Shown here: positions 35,901 to 46,943 of the stretch, piece by piece
How the letters are laid out: every line of letters begins with the position of its first letter
How positions within the stretch are numbered: the first letter of the stretch is position 1
Source: Desmodesmus armatus
Taxonomy: Eukaryota; Chlorophyta; Chlorophyceae; Sphaeropleales; Scenedesmaceae
DNA: 64,000 nucleotides
Assembly (NCBI GenBank): GCA_007449985.2
Contig: VIIQ02000627.1
Span: 1 to 64,000, forward strand
Reading direction: 5' to 3'
Position numbers and translations under genes: made by a program
Notes under the pieces: generated by a model
The model's input: the letters and a program-made list of their open reading frames with translations, nothing else
What the model was told of the DNA's origin: nothing
Databases searched by the model: none

Positions 35901-37852
35901 TGATGCCCCTGCCACACAGCCCCTGCAGGTCGTTTAACCAAAACATTCTAATGGCCTGATGCACCTGATGCGTGTGATGTGCTGCACATGGAGACATCAG
36001 CATTTACTATGCTTGAATGAGCCAGAGGCGCTCGCTTTGAGCCAGCTGCTCTTGAGGGCTGCACTTCAGCCGTTGCAGCAAATTACCAATCACATGTTTG
36101 AGCTCCAGCTTGCTCAGGGCTGAGCCACTGACAGAAGCCCACCCCTGTTCTGAAAGCCTGCATGCAGTAAGGACTACATTTTGGGGCTGCTCCTGTGCTT
36201 TTGTCGCTTTCCTAGGGGCGCAGTAACTGCAACACAAGCATCTGCGTAACATTTGTAACATCACTCACATGTGTGAGCTCCACCTTGCTGAGAGGTGAGC
36301 CGTTGACATTCTTGAACAGCAGGCGCACCCAGCCACCCATGGTGGTGCGGAAGCGGTCCACATCAACCACCACACCGCCGTTGAACTTGCAGGGCACCTG
36401 GCAGCAGAAAACAGGTGACGGCAGCGGTCATATGACACATATATGTTCAGTTAATTAACTGAAAAACAGCCATGTTATGGTACGGTACAGCACAGTACCA
36501 TGCCCCAGGAGACAGCTGCCCTGCTGTGGACATGCAAGGCTGTATCCAGGCAACACAAGGACCAGTCTGGGGGTTCAAATGCGCCTGCCACCTTGCCCCT
36601 CCCTCCTGGCTAGTCAGACAGAAGTGTTACACGGCTGGCTAGTGCTGACCACGGGGCACTGTCCGTCCACTCTACACTGCGTTGTGCTGTACACTAGCGT
36701 GACACCCCCCTAATGTCTTATGTGCTGGACTCAGTCCAGGAGTGGAGGCTCCATTGCAGCTGGTCGCACCTCCCGGAACTGAATGCCGATGCGTCCAATG
36801 TCGAGTGGTGCCAGAGCCTTGAAGGGCAGGGCCTGCAGGTTGATCTGCTCAGGGCTGCACTTGTCGCAGTTGTCGTACAGCATCACGGTCAGAGTCTTCG
36901 GGGGGTCGTTGCACACCTGTGGGACAGCAGCGGAAGAGGCGGAATGGTGTGGTGGGGTGAGGTGTGATTGACAAAGGAGCGGTACGGTGTCGCATTGCAG
37001 TGATATGGTGTGATGAGGAAGGGCTGAAGGTAGCAAAGTCTGGCAGCGAAGCTTGGTAGCACAGTGGAGAAGGGCTGGAGCAACATGGTGTGATGGGGTT
37101 TGTTGAGAAGGCAGCGGAGTCTAGCAGCACAGCAGTCCATGAACTGCATTCACACCTGCTGCCTGGGTCACTGGCTCACAACCCCCTGGTACACCGTCTA
37201 CCAGTGCATGCCAAACAACTTGCGCCGCCCTCTTTATGCATGCTGCCGTCTTTCGAACTTCGCAAATTGGCTACCTCAGCAGAAAACAAGCCACCCCCAG
37301 CATTGCACATTTGGCGGCTGGAGCCAACAAATAGACTTACATCGTCCTGGCACTTGACCTCCACGCAGGTTCCACAGCCCTTCAGAGACTTCCCCTTGAA
37401 CACGCTGCTGTCCAGGGCAACACCTGCCAGCAAGTGACCTGGGTACATCTCGGAAGACAGATCACCATAGCCACAAGCTCCATTGGGCACTGTCTTGGCA
37501 TTCGTATCCTGCAGGCAACATGTCGACAACAGCAGAAAGACTGTTTTCAGTTCACCCCAACTGGATCAAACGTGCATAACGCGTACTACTGAGGTTAAAT
37601 ACTGATGAATGAATGTGCTGATGTGTTCCTTGGCTGCTTTAGCTGCTTGGTTGGGTGTGTTGCCCAAACAAGCTGCTGCAGCAGTCACCCTGCCAAAACC
37701 AAAAACAGCATTCAGCAAGCGCGCTGTACCTCGCTGCCTGTGAAGGTGGCAATACCAGTGGTCCATCCAAGCTTCTCAGCAGCATACGCAGCTTGGGCAC
37801 AGAACAAACACACGCCGAGCAGAAGGCAAACAGCTGCGTTACTGCGCACCAT
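32994..37852 (-). CDS. Secreted expansin-like protein with long Pro/Glu/Lys/Ala repeat tail
   Basis: Exons (5' to 3'): 37852-37730, 37508-37341, 36916-36770, 36397-36269, 34898-34774, 34473-32994; 2,172 nt, 723 aa. Residues 1-24 (MVRSNAAVCLLLGVCLFCAQ, then AAYA) are a signal peptide. Domain 1 (~25-146): ATFTGSE, VPNGACGYGDL, GCGTCVEVKC, LTVMLYDNCDKC, LDIGRIGIQFRE; this is the six-strand double-psi barrel of expansins. The position of the expansin HFD signature reads QIN, so the Asp is replaced by Asn. Domain 2 (~147-252): VPCKFNGGVVV, GWVRLLFKNVNG, LSKVELTHAGAEAWRGMS, NFGAAWEAS, DIKLTNIDGDS, DVLSSNNFLPVG; this is the beta-sandwich binding module. Residues ~253-723 are PETPK, PEAPK and AEAPK-type repeats, including a duplicated block with KNGPKVAELRVQDD. 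Expansins loosen wall polymers without hydrolysis; here the tail may anchor or space the module in the algal wall. The open frame on the opposite strand of the tail is an artefact of the repeat. Confidence 0.85.
34958..35000 (-). repeat. Extra copy of the 5' end of expansin exon 5 with acceptor
   Basis: This 43-bp segment repeats 34,862-34,904 with two changes, covering the acceptor CTGCAG and the codons of AGAEAWRG. A shorter, more diverged third copy lies near 35,056-35,085. Confidence 0.8.
36088..36132 (-). repeat. Extra copy of the 3' end of expansin exon 4 with donor region
   Basis: Read on the - strand, the segment repeats the coding of NGSPLSKVELTH and the CAT/GTGA donor of 36,259-36,309 with several substitutions. 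It lies ~170 bases downstream in intron 4. Confidence 0.7.
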
Positions 37853-38633
37853 GGTGCGGACGACTTTGTCCAACTTTGTTGAGGGATAAACCGTAGGACT
37901 TGCAAGACTCAAGTGCGTCTCCGTGATGCCTGAAAAGAAGCCAACGAAGGTGTCCTTCAATTTGCAGGAGTTTCTGTAGGGACCAACTATAGCAGTGGGC
38001 AGTATTTTGACGCTCAAGCATATGCCTCAACAGGCTATGTTAGCGTGCAACGGACCCGTGACCCAGCAGCTTCCGTCCCCTTCCCCTGCGGCAGTCAAAC
38101 TGTACACCTGCGGCAGTACATGCCCGAAGTGCATATCATGCTTCTGATGAAGTATTTTGTGGACACAGTTGAAGTTTTTGTTTAGTAGGCGTTGTGGTAA
38201 CGCCTGCTAACCGCTGTTGGGTTTTTCGGCACAAACTTGTGGTACTGATCAAGTCACCCATTCAGGTTCATCGAGCTAAACTATAGCGTCCAATGGCAAT
38301 GGTGCCTCTTCTGGCTGGTTGCTGTGCTGTTTGCCAGGCTGGTTGCTGACCCATGACAGCCTGGCACTGCCAGGCTGGCAGTCATGACACCCAGGCCTTT
38401 GTTGCTGTTGTTCGGGTATGCCTCACTGTGACTGTGACATATCAGGCTGTAACAACGTACTTGATACTGACAACCCAGATGGTTTCCCACCCCTACAGCT
38501 GCCGTGACTGTTGGGAGCAGTTTGACTGGCCTATGCACCTAGGCAGAGCCAGATCGCGCTCACACCAGCACATTGTAAGCGTGGTATCACCAGAAGCTGC
38601 ATTACTTTGTTTGGATGCTGCACAATAAGCAGG
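37853..38633. promoter_or_regulatory. Shared divergent promoter region (expansin - / IF-2 +)
   Basis: The two genes are divergent, with start codons 781 bp apart, so this interval must hold both promoters. It contains an imperfect inverted repeat near 38,353-38,393 (TGACAGCCTGGCA and TGCCAGGCTGGCAGTCA). I see no clear TATA box. Confidence 0.5.
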
Positions 38634-41600
38634 ATGCAGCCTGCTGTCAGCAGGACCGCTCGGGAGCTGCAGCGCTCAGTTTGCAGCGCATGCTCTCTGA
38701 TCAATGCATCTCTATCAGAAAACTGTGCATGCAGCAGCACCAACAACAGGCGAGGCTACAGAAGCACGGGTCAACTCGCAGATGGCAGCTCTGGGAGACA
38801 TGCTGCTGATGGTGAGCTTGAGACGCATCTTAGGCATGTAGAAACTTCTTTGATGCGTTGCATGTGGCATAGGCTGCGAGTACGGCGGGCTTCGGGGGTT
38901 CTGTTGTCGTCTACTATGTGCTGTGCAGATCGTTCTGCTTCACTGCTGTTGTCATGCTGTCAATTGATGGATCTGCTGCCGTGTGGTTGACGGAATGAAA
39001 CATCCGTAGATGCAAAGAGCATTGTGGGCATCTGTATGTCTTGCTGCAGGTGTTGTTGCGGCAGATGCTCCACCACACAGCACACCCGCAGCTGCTGCTC
39101 TGGGTCACCCGCCAACCCCAGCCCAGGGCTCCATGCGTGCTGCCAGCCCAGGTCGCATCACCCGCAGCCTAGCAGCAACTCATGCTGCTGCTGCTTCCAG
39201 CACATCCTCTGTTGCTGCTGCTGGAAGCAGCAGCAGCAGCAGCAGCAGCACAGCAGGCCTCTTCCCACAGCAGCAGCACAGCCGCAGCCTGCACGTCAGC
39301 CAACAACAGCAGCAGGCTGCGCATGCACAGCGGATGGTGTCACGGTCTGACGATGAGTCGGAGCCGCTGCCACACCAAACCCCAGCACAAGACACCTCAA
39401 GTGCATGGGGTACTGCCAGCACAGCCAGCAGGCATGCTGCTGCTGCTGCTGCTGCAAGACAGGGACCCTCCTCCTCTTGGAGATCCCTTGCACAGCAGCT
39501 GGCAAACAACACAAATTCAGTGGCACACATCACACGCAGGCCTGCTGCTGCAGCATTGCAGACATACCCCGGTGCCATTTCGGATGGGTCCCTTGCACAG
39601 CAGCTGGCCAATCACAACACCACCTCCAGCAGCAGCAGCAGCAGCAGCAGCGGGGGCGGCGGGGGTTTGCCAGCGCCACAACGCCCTGAGCAGCAGCAGA
39701 GACCACACAAAGATCTTGAACCAACCCTAACCCTGGCTCCTGACGGCAGTGTGGGCAAAGCTGCTGTGCAGCACCTACCCACTGGGGCCCAGGAAGGCAC
39801 AGCAGCAGGCACAGCAGGAGCAGCAGCAGCAGGGGGCAGGCAGTTGTCAGGACTGGACCTGCTCAAGCAACAGCTGCAAGAGGCCCAAAGCAACAGCAGC
39901 AGCAGCAGTAGCAGTGCTGGCGGTGCTGCTTCAGGGTTTGTGATGGGCAAACGGCCTCTGCAGTCGCCCGCGCCTGCTGCTGCTGTTACGGCTGCTCAAG
40001 GCGGCATAACAGAATCAGCACCTGCACAGGCAGCAGCAGCAGCAGCACCAGTCCCACCAGCCGCAGTTGATGCAGCTCCTGCTGTGCAGTCTGTCAAGGA
40101 CAAGATCCTGCAGCTGTCACAGCAGCAGCAGCAGCAGCAGCAGCAGCACACGGCGCAAGCTGTTGAGCAGCAGCAGCCGCATCAGCAGTTCGCAGGGTTT
40201 GTGAAGGTGCAGCGCAGCGGCAACTGGATGCCGCAGGAACTGGTGCAGCAGCACCAGCAGCAGATGCAGATGCAGGCTGCACATGTTTCCCAAGAGAGCC
40301 CTTCGTACCTCTTGCTGAAGTTACAGCGTGCGAAGGCAGCAGCAGCGGTTGCGGCAGTAGCAGCAAGGGTCAGGCAGCAGCAGCAGCAACAACACCCAAG
40401 TGACGCTGCAAGTGATGTGCCAGTCTTGTCTGAATTGTTGGCCCCAGCTGCTGCTGCTGCTGGCGGTCAAACAGCTCGGCCTGTTGTGCAGCAGCAGCAG
40501 CAGGACAAGTTGGCAGTAGCTCTGGAACAGCAGCAAAAGCAACGGCAACAGCAGCAGCAGCCACAGCAGGAGCAGAAGCCTGTGATCAACGTCCAGCAGC
40601 AGCTCCAGCAGCAGCAGCAGCAGCAGCAAGTCAGTCCTGCACAGCATGCCACTGCTGCTGATGTGGCTGCCACACTGGCCGCCATCAAGAGCATGATGAT
40701 AGGGCACACGCAAACAGCAGCAGCAGAAGCAGCAGCAGAAGCAGCAGCAGAAGCAGCAAGCTCTGCTGCTGAAGGGGCTGCCAGCACAGACGCCACTGCT
40801 GTTGCTGCTGCTGCAGCATCTGCACATGCCGAGCGCTCAGCAGGTGCCTTGCAGCAGCAGCAGCAGCAGTGGGTGCAGCAGGAGCAGCCTGCCCCGCAAA
40901 GGCCTGAGGTGTCACTTCACCTAGGGGCTTACATTCAGGAGCAGCAGCAGCAGCTGACAGCACAACAGCAGCAGCAACAGCAGCAGCAGCAGCGGCAGCA
41001 GCAGACTTACCAGGAAGCTGCACTGGAACAGCTGCTGGAGCAGCTTGGCCTTGTCAGCAGCAGCAGCAGCAGCAGCAAAAGCTGCAAGCAAATCCTGGCG
41101 GTCCTGCAGAAGCAGCAGCAGCAGCAGGCACCAGCCGTGTCCCTGCAAGACAACCTGCAAGCTACAACCTTGGAGACTCAGCAGCAGCGACAGCAGCGGC
41201 AGCGGCAGCGGGAGCAGCAGCGGCGGCACCAGCAGCAGCAGGCAGCAGCTATCTCCCTGCTGGACAGCCTGCATGCTGCAGCTTTAAACAGCCAGCAGCA
41301 GCAGCAGCAGCAGGGGTTGGGTGCTGCTGTAACTCATGACCAGGCCGTAGAGGTCTTGACAGCATATCTGCAGTCCCTTGCAGGCAGACAGCAGAAAGCA
41401 GCAGCAGCAGCAGCAGCGGAGACCACCCCTGCAGCTCACAGCAGCGGGGACGCTGCTGCTGTCGATGCTGCTGTACACACTGCTGCTGATATAGCTGTTC
41501 AGGACAGTGGTAGCGCTTTGCGGAGCACCGAGCTGCTGCAACAGCACGACGCTGAGCAGCAGCAGCAGCAGGCGTGGCAGCAGCAGCAGCAGCAGCAGGT

Positions 41601-41993
41601 GTCGCAGCAGCAGCAGCAGCTGGAGCGATTGCCGCAGCAGTGGCAGGCCCTGCAGCAGCAGATACACCTGGCCCAGCAGCAGCAGCAGCAGCAGTCACCT
41701 GGCCCAGCCAGCACTGCAGCAGCAGGAGCAGCAGCACTGCAGTCACTGCTGCCTGACTTGCTAGGAGCCCAGCAGGCGGCTGCAGCAGCAGCAGCAGCCC
41801 CCACCACTAGCAGCTTTGACAAGCCGGAGGTTGCTGCTGCTGCAGGGGTCAGCAGCAGCAGCAGCAGTGCAGCAGACATTGCAGCAACCAAGCAGGAGCA
41901 GGCCGCACAAACAGGAGGGGGAGCTGCACCCCCCCGCGGCAGCAGTAGTTTCAGTCTGAGCGAGCTTGCCAGCAAGCTGCGCACCCAGCGTGC

Positions 41994-42026
<33 letters not shown>

Positions 42027-43641
42027 TCGCGGCGGCACACAGCCCAGCACTGGTAAGGAGGCCACATCAGCTTTGCAGCAAGCAGCGGCAGCAGCAGGAG
42101 CAGCAGCAAGCGTGTCACTGCCAAGGCTGCAATTGGACATCCAACAGCAGCTGACAGGGCAGCGCGACGCCGTTTCTGGTCAACAGCAGCAGCAGCAGCA
42201 GTTTGACTATGTCAGTGTCTTACAGCTGCTGCAGCAGCAGGGCGTAGGCGACCTGCCACCCCTTGCTGCTGATGATGCTCCTGCTGCTTCTTCTCCTGCT
42301 GCTGAACAACGGTGGTCTCCTGCTGCTGCCGAGCAACTTTGGGCAACACAGCAGCAGCATCAGCAGCAGGCGCAGGCATGGCAGCAGCAGCGGCAGCAGC
42401 AGCAGAGTAAGCTGGTGCTGGAGCAACTCATGCAGAAGCTGCGACCGGCATCAGCATCGCAGCAGCAGCAGCAGCAGCAGCAGGGTTCAGGGGCTGCTAC
42501 AGACCTTGACCTAGGGTTGAAGGCTTTGCTGTCTGATACACCAGCTGTAGAGAGCGAACTGAATGACATCCTTGCACGCAGCACTGCAGTCTGGCAGCCC
42601 CAGCAGCAGCAGCCCCAGCAGCAGCAGCAGCAGCAGCAGGAGCAGTTTGGGAAGGTGGTCCACACAGGACCGAGCAGCAGGAATGTGGATCTATGGAATC
42701 CAGATCTGGCCCCCTCCTACCAGCCCCCCCGTCTGATTGACCCCTCAGAGGAACAGGAGCTTCTAGAAGCCAGGACACAGGCCGCTCGGGAGCGGCAGCA
42801 GCAGCAGCAGCAGCAGTGGAGTCCGCACTCCGAGGATTCCACCTCATCCCTGCAGCAGCAGCAGCAGCAGCAGCAGCAGTGGCAGGCAGAGAGCCGTCAG
42901 CAGCAAGCAGCCGCCGCTGCTGCTGCTGCTGAGGCTGACGAGGCTGCTAGGCTTGCTGCTGAGACTGAGGCTCGGATGCAGGCACTGCTGGCTGGGGAGA
43001 TGGAGTGGGACACACCAGCTGGTCAACCCAGCCGCAAGAAGGGCAAAGCAGAGGTGAGCAGGGATGTGTGTGTTTGTGTGTGTGTGTGGGGGGGGGGGGC
43101 GTCGTTGGTTAGTGCATGTTGCAGAAGGGACCGAATTGGGGGTCCTAGGGGGTGGTTTACTGCGTGGGACAGGGCCACACCTGCCAGCCAACCCAGCCGC
43201 AAGAAGGACGAACGGAGGTGAGTAGGGGATGACAACTGCCGAACATTTGCTGACCAAATGCTGGGGCGAGTGGGCGGGGCGGAGGGGCGGGTGTCAACCG
43301 CACCGAGAGTGACTCTCTTTCAGTCTTTTTGGATGGTTGCTGGATATATCCTCAGGGTCGGTGCATGAGTGGTGAGAGCCGACTGCAGGTGTTAGGGTGT
43401 AACCAGACTACTCTGGGGGCCCAGGGCTGGCCTGCTGTGCGTCAGACTTTGAGGCGCTGAGTCTAGCCCCCCCCCTCCCCTGTTGCCCTGTGTGATGTGT
43501 TGCCTGTGGACAACACCTCAACTGGTACCTTTGTTTCCAGCATGCTGGCGCCTTGTTCCCTTTCTCTTGACTTCTGAGTAGTTCTTCTCGACTTCTTGGC
43601 AAGACTCCGAAGCTCCAACTTGACGCCACTGACGCTGCGGC

Positions 43642-43673
<32 letters not shown>

Positions 43674-44697
43674 CCAGGCTGCTGGTCGCAAGTCTGACGA
43701 GGCTCGTGAGGCCCTCAAGCGCCGCAAGGAGAAGGAGAGGGAGAGGCTGGCAGCTGCTGAGGCAACTGCTGCACGCAAAGCTGAGAAAAAGGCCGCCAAG
43801 AAGACAGGTAAGCCTTGCCTTACTCGCACTCCCCTTGTCTGCACGCCCCCCCCCCCTCTCTCTCACTCTCTAGACCCCCCCCCCCCCCCACACACACACA
43901 CAAGTAGGACAGTCTTAGTGAGCTAGCCTAGTAGGACAGTCTTAATGAGCTTGCATGTATCCAAGTACTCCCTCTGTCCACATACCCACACCCACCCACT
44001 AGCTGCAGCACACACACTCAAGGCTGAACACGGCGCATGCAATGGACAAACGTGCGCCACTGCGGGTGGTTCCACAATCTGTCCAAACGGATGGACAGGT
44101 TGTGGAACCCTCCGTAGTAGCGCGCGCTTGTCTGCTGGGTGCGCCTAATACACCCGTCCGTCATCTGATCTTACCTGCCAGACATTGAAACCTGATAACC
44201 CAGGACCCTGAACCCTAGCAACACTTTTGCAGGTACGTGCAGATGACAGAGGGGTGTATTTCTTCAGGCTGTCTAGGTCTTGGAGCCACCAATACGCACA
44301 TCGCCCACTGCTAACTGCTGTTTTTTGGTAGTCTACCCGACAATGCATGCTGGTGCCCTTACATACAGTGTTGCGTGCATCTCCCTGTCACTGGGGTTTA
44401 GGGTTCAGGTCCAAACCCTAACCCTAAGTATTGTTCACACCTAAGTTGGCCAGCCCGCGCTCCACACCCACTGATATACTATGTGTTTACCCGGCCTCTG
44501 TCTGTATCGCTGCCCTGCCTATTGTACCCCTGCAGCTGCTGTTGCAGCAGGCAGTGCCGCCAGCAGCAGGTGGGCCAGCAAGCTGCAGCAGCTGCAGCAG
44601 CAGCAGACACCAGCAGAGGCAGCAGCAGCAGCAGCAGCTCTATCTGGCACTGACTCATCCTCCGAAGACGAGGAGCTGTCCCATGAGCTGGGCTTGG

Positions 44698-44732
<35 letters not shown>

Positions 44733-46912
44733 GGGGCGCCTCGGCAGTTGCGTGAGGTGCAGCTGCCGCCGTTGTGCTCGCTGGCGCGCCTGGCTGGCTT
44801 GTTGGGTGTGCCGGTGCAGCAGCTGGAGGAGGTGCTGAAAGATCAGCTGGGAGAGGAGGTCAAGTCAGGTGTGTGTGTGTGTGGGGGGGGGGTGTTCAGA
44901 TGGGGTGGGGTGAATTGGGGCGGTACCTCAACTCTGCGGTGGGGTGGCTCTTGTTTGGGTGTGCGGGTGCAGCAGCTGGAGGAGGTGCTGAGGGAACAGC
45001 TGGGAGAGGAAGTCAAGTCAGGTGCGGATTCTGGCACGGTTTGTTCTGCATTGCCAGCCCAGCTGGTATCAACTAGCTACTCGTGGAGAGCATCTGGTGT
45101 TTTTGCATCATGCAAACCAATCAGTGACTGTACCCGAGGGTCGGTGTGCTGCTGCTGCTGCGGCCACTCGAGAATGACGGGAGAATTGTTGCTGACAGAA
45201 CTGCTGTTTGTCACAACTGTCACAACTTTTAATTCGTGCAGAGGAGGACGTGGTGGCTTTCGAGTCTGCTGAGCTCGCCGCGCTCGAGTTTGGCGTGGTG
45301 CTGCTGCCGCAGCTCGAGTTGGCGTGGTGCTGCTGCCGCAGCAGCACCACCTGAGGACGTTGCAAAATATTGTTTTCTGACTGTACTGCCTGCCCGTTTT
45401 GTCACAACTGTCACAGCTGCTGCTGCGTGCAGAGGAGGACGTGGTGTCTCCCGAGTCTGCTGAACTCGCTGCGCTCGAGTTTGGCGTGGTGCTGCTGCGG
45501 CCACCTGAATTGGCGCAAGAACTGTTCCTGACTAAACTGCCTGTCTTGTCACAACTGTCACAACTTTCAATGTGTGCAGAGGAGGACGTGGTGTCCCCCG
45601 AGTCTGCCGAACTCGCTGCGCTCGAGTTTGGCGTGGTGCTGCTGCGGCCCCCTGAAGACGTCGCAACAGAGCCTCGGCCACCGATCGTGACGGTGATGGG
45701 CCACGTGGATCACGGGAAGACCAGCCTGCTGGACGCACTGCGATCGAGTAACGTCACAGCAGGAGGTGAGTCATTGAGTGGGGCTGCTATTGATACGAAT
45801 TATTCATCATAGATCGTTTTCATTTCAAAGTGTAAGGACTGCTGCTCGGGCGGGAAAGGGCGAGCGTGGGGGGGGGGACGCCACGGCAGGACCAGCCTGC
45901 TGGATGCACTGCGGTTGAGCAACGTCACGGCGGGAGGTGAGTCAACAAGCGTTTCTGCTTTCAGTTGATGTGGACTGCTGTTCTGAAGGGGGTTGATGGG
46001 CAACGTGGATTACGGGAAGACCAGCCTGCTGGATGCACTGCGGTTGAGTAACGTCACGGCGGGAGGTGAGTCATTGAGCAGGGCTGCTGCGTTGTCAACT
46101 GCATGCTGCCGAGGCCACTGGAGTGTGGTGCACTTGACCCTCAGCAGCAGCCTGACCAGTGGAGGTGGGGCCTGATTACGTCAGTGGAGGTGGGGCCTGA
46201 TTACGTCAGCGGAGGTGGGGCCTGATTACGTCAGTGGAGGTGGGGCCTGATTACGTCAGTGGAGGTGGGGCCTGATTACGTCAGCGGAGGTGGGCTCTGG
46301 GATGTACACATCAAAAGAGTTGAGGTGTGCTTCCCAGAGTCCTGCATCCTTATCGTGATCAGCCCCCAGCTCCACTGGTCAGGCTGTTGCTGTGGACCGT
46401 GGCTACACAGGATGCTTACTACAACTGGTTTCTTGCAGGGGGCCGGGGGTGTCTTACACCTAGCTGCTTTCAACAGCAGCCGATACTTAGGGCTGCTACT
46501 CTTGGGAGTCCCCGGAAAGGGAAGGGGGAGAAGCACACTTTGGGAATCCTGCCTGCCCTGCTACCTCCACAACATACGCCAGGCAGACAGACCAAGTCAT
46601 TACTACATATAGAACGTCTGACGCCCGGGTGGCGTCAGTACTGCATCGATTCCGTCCTACTGTTTTTGATGCACAGGGTGTACCCTGGATTGTGACTGGG
46701 CTGTCACAGGCGGCTACTATTAGTTATCTGGGTGACGCTTTGCTGATTGCAGGGCTGCTGCTGCTGGACTTGCTGCTGCTGATGGCCCTTTACGGCCTTC
46801 CAAGGCCCTGAAACGTAGCGCTTTCAAGATTGCAACTACATGTGACACGATCGAGCACCATTATGGCACTGAACTGGTCGCTCACACTCTGGGCTCAACT
46901 GCAAGCTTGCAG

Positions 46913-46943
<31 letters not shown>

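Noticed and set aside
44393..44428. Interstitial telomere-like TTTAGGG / CCCTAAA motifs
   Set aside because: Only one or two units in opposite orientations, inside an intron; not an array.
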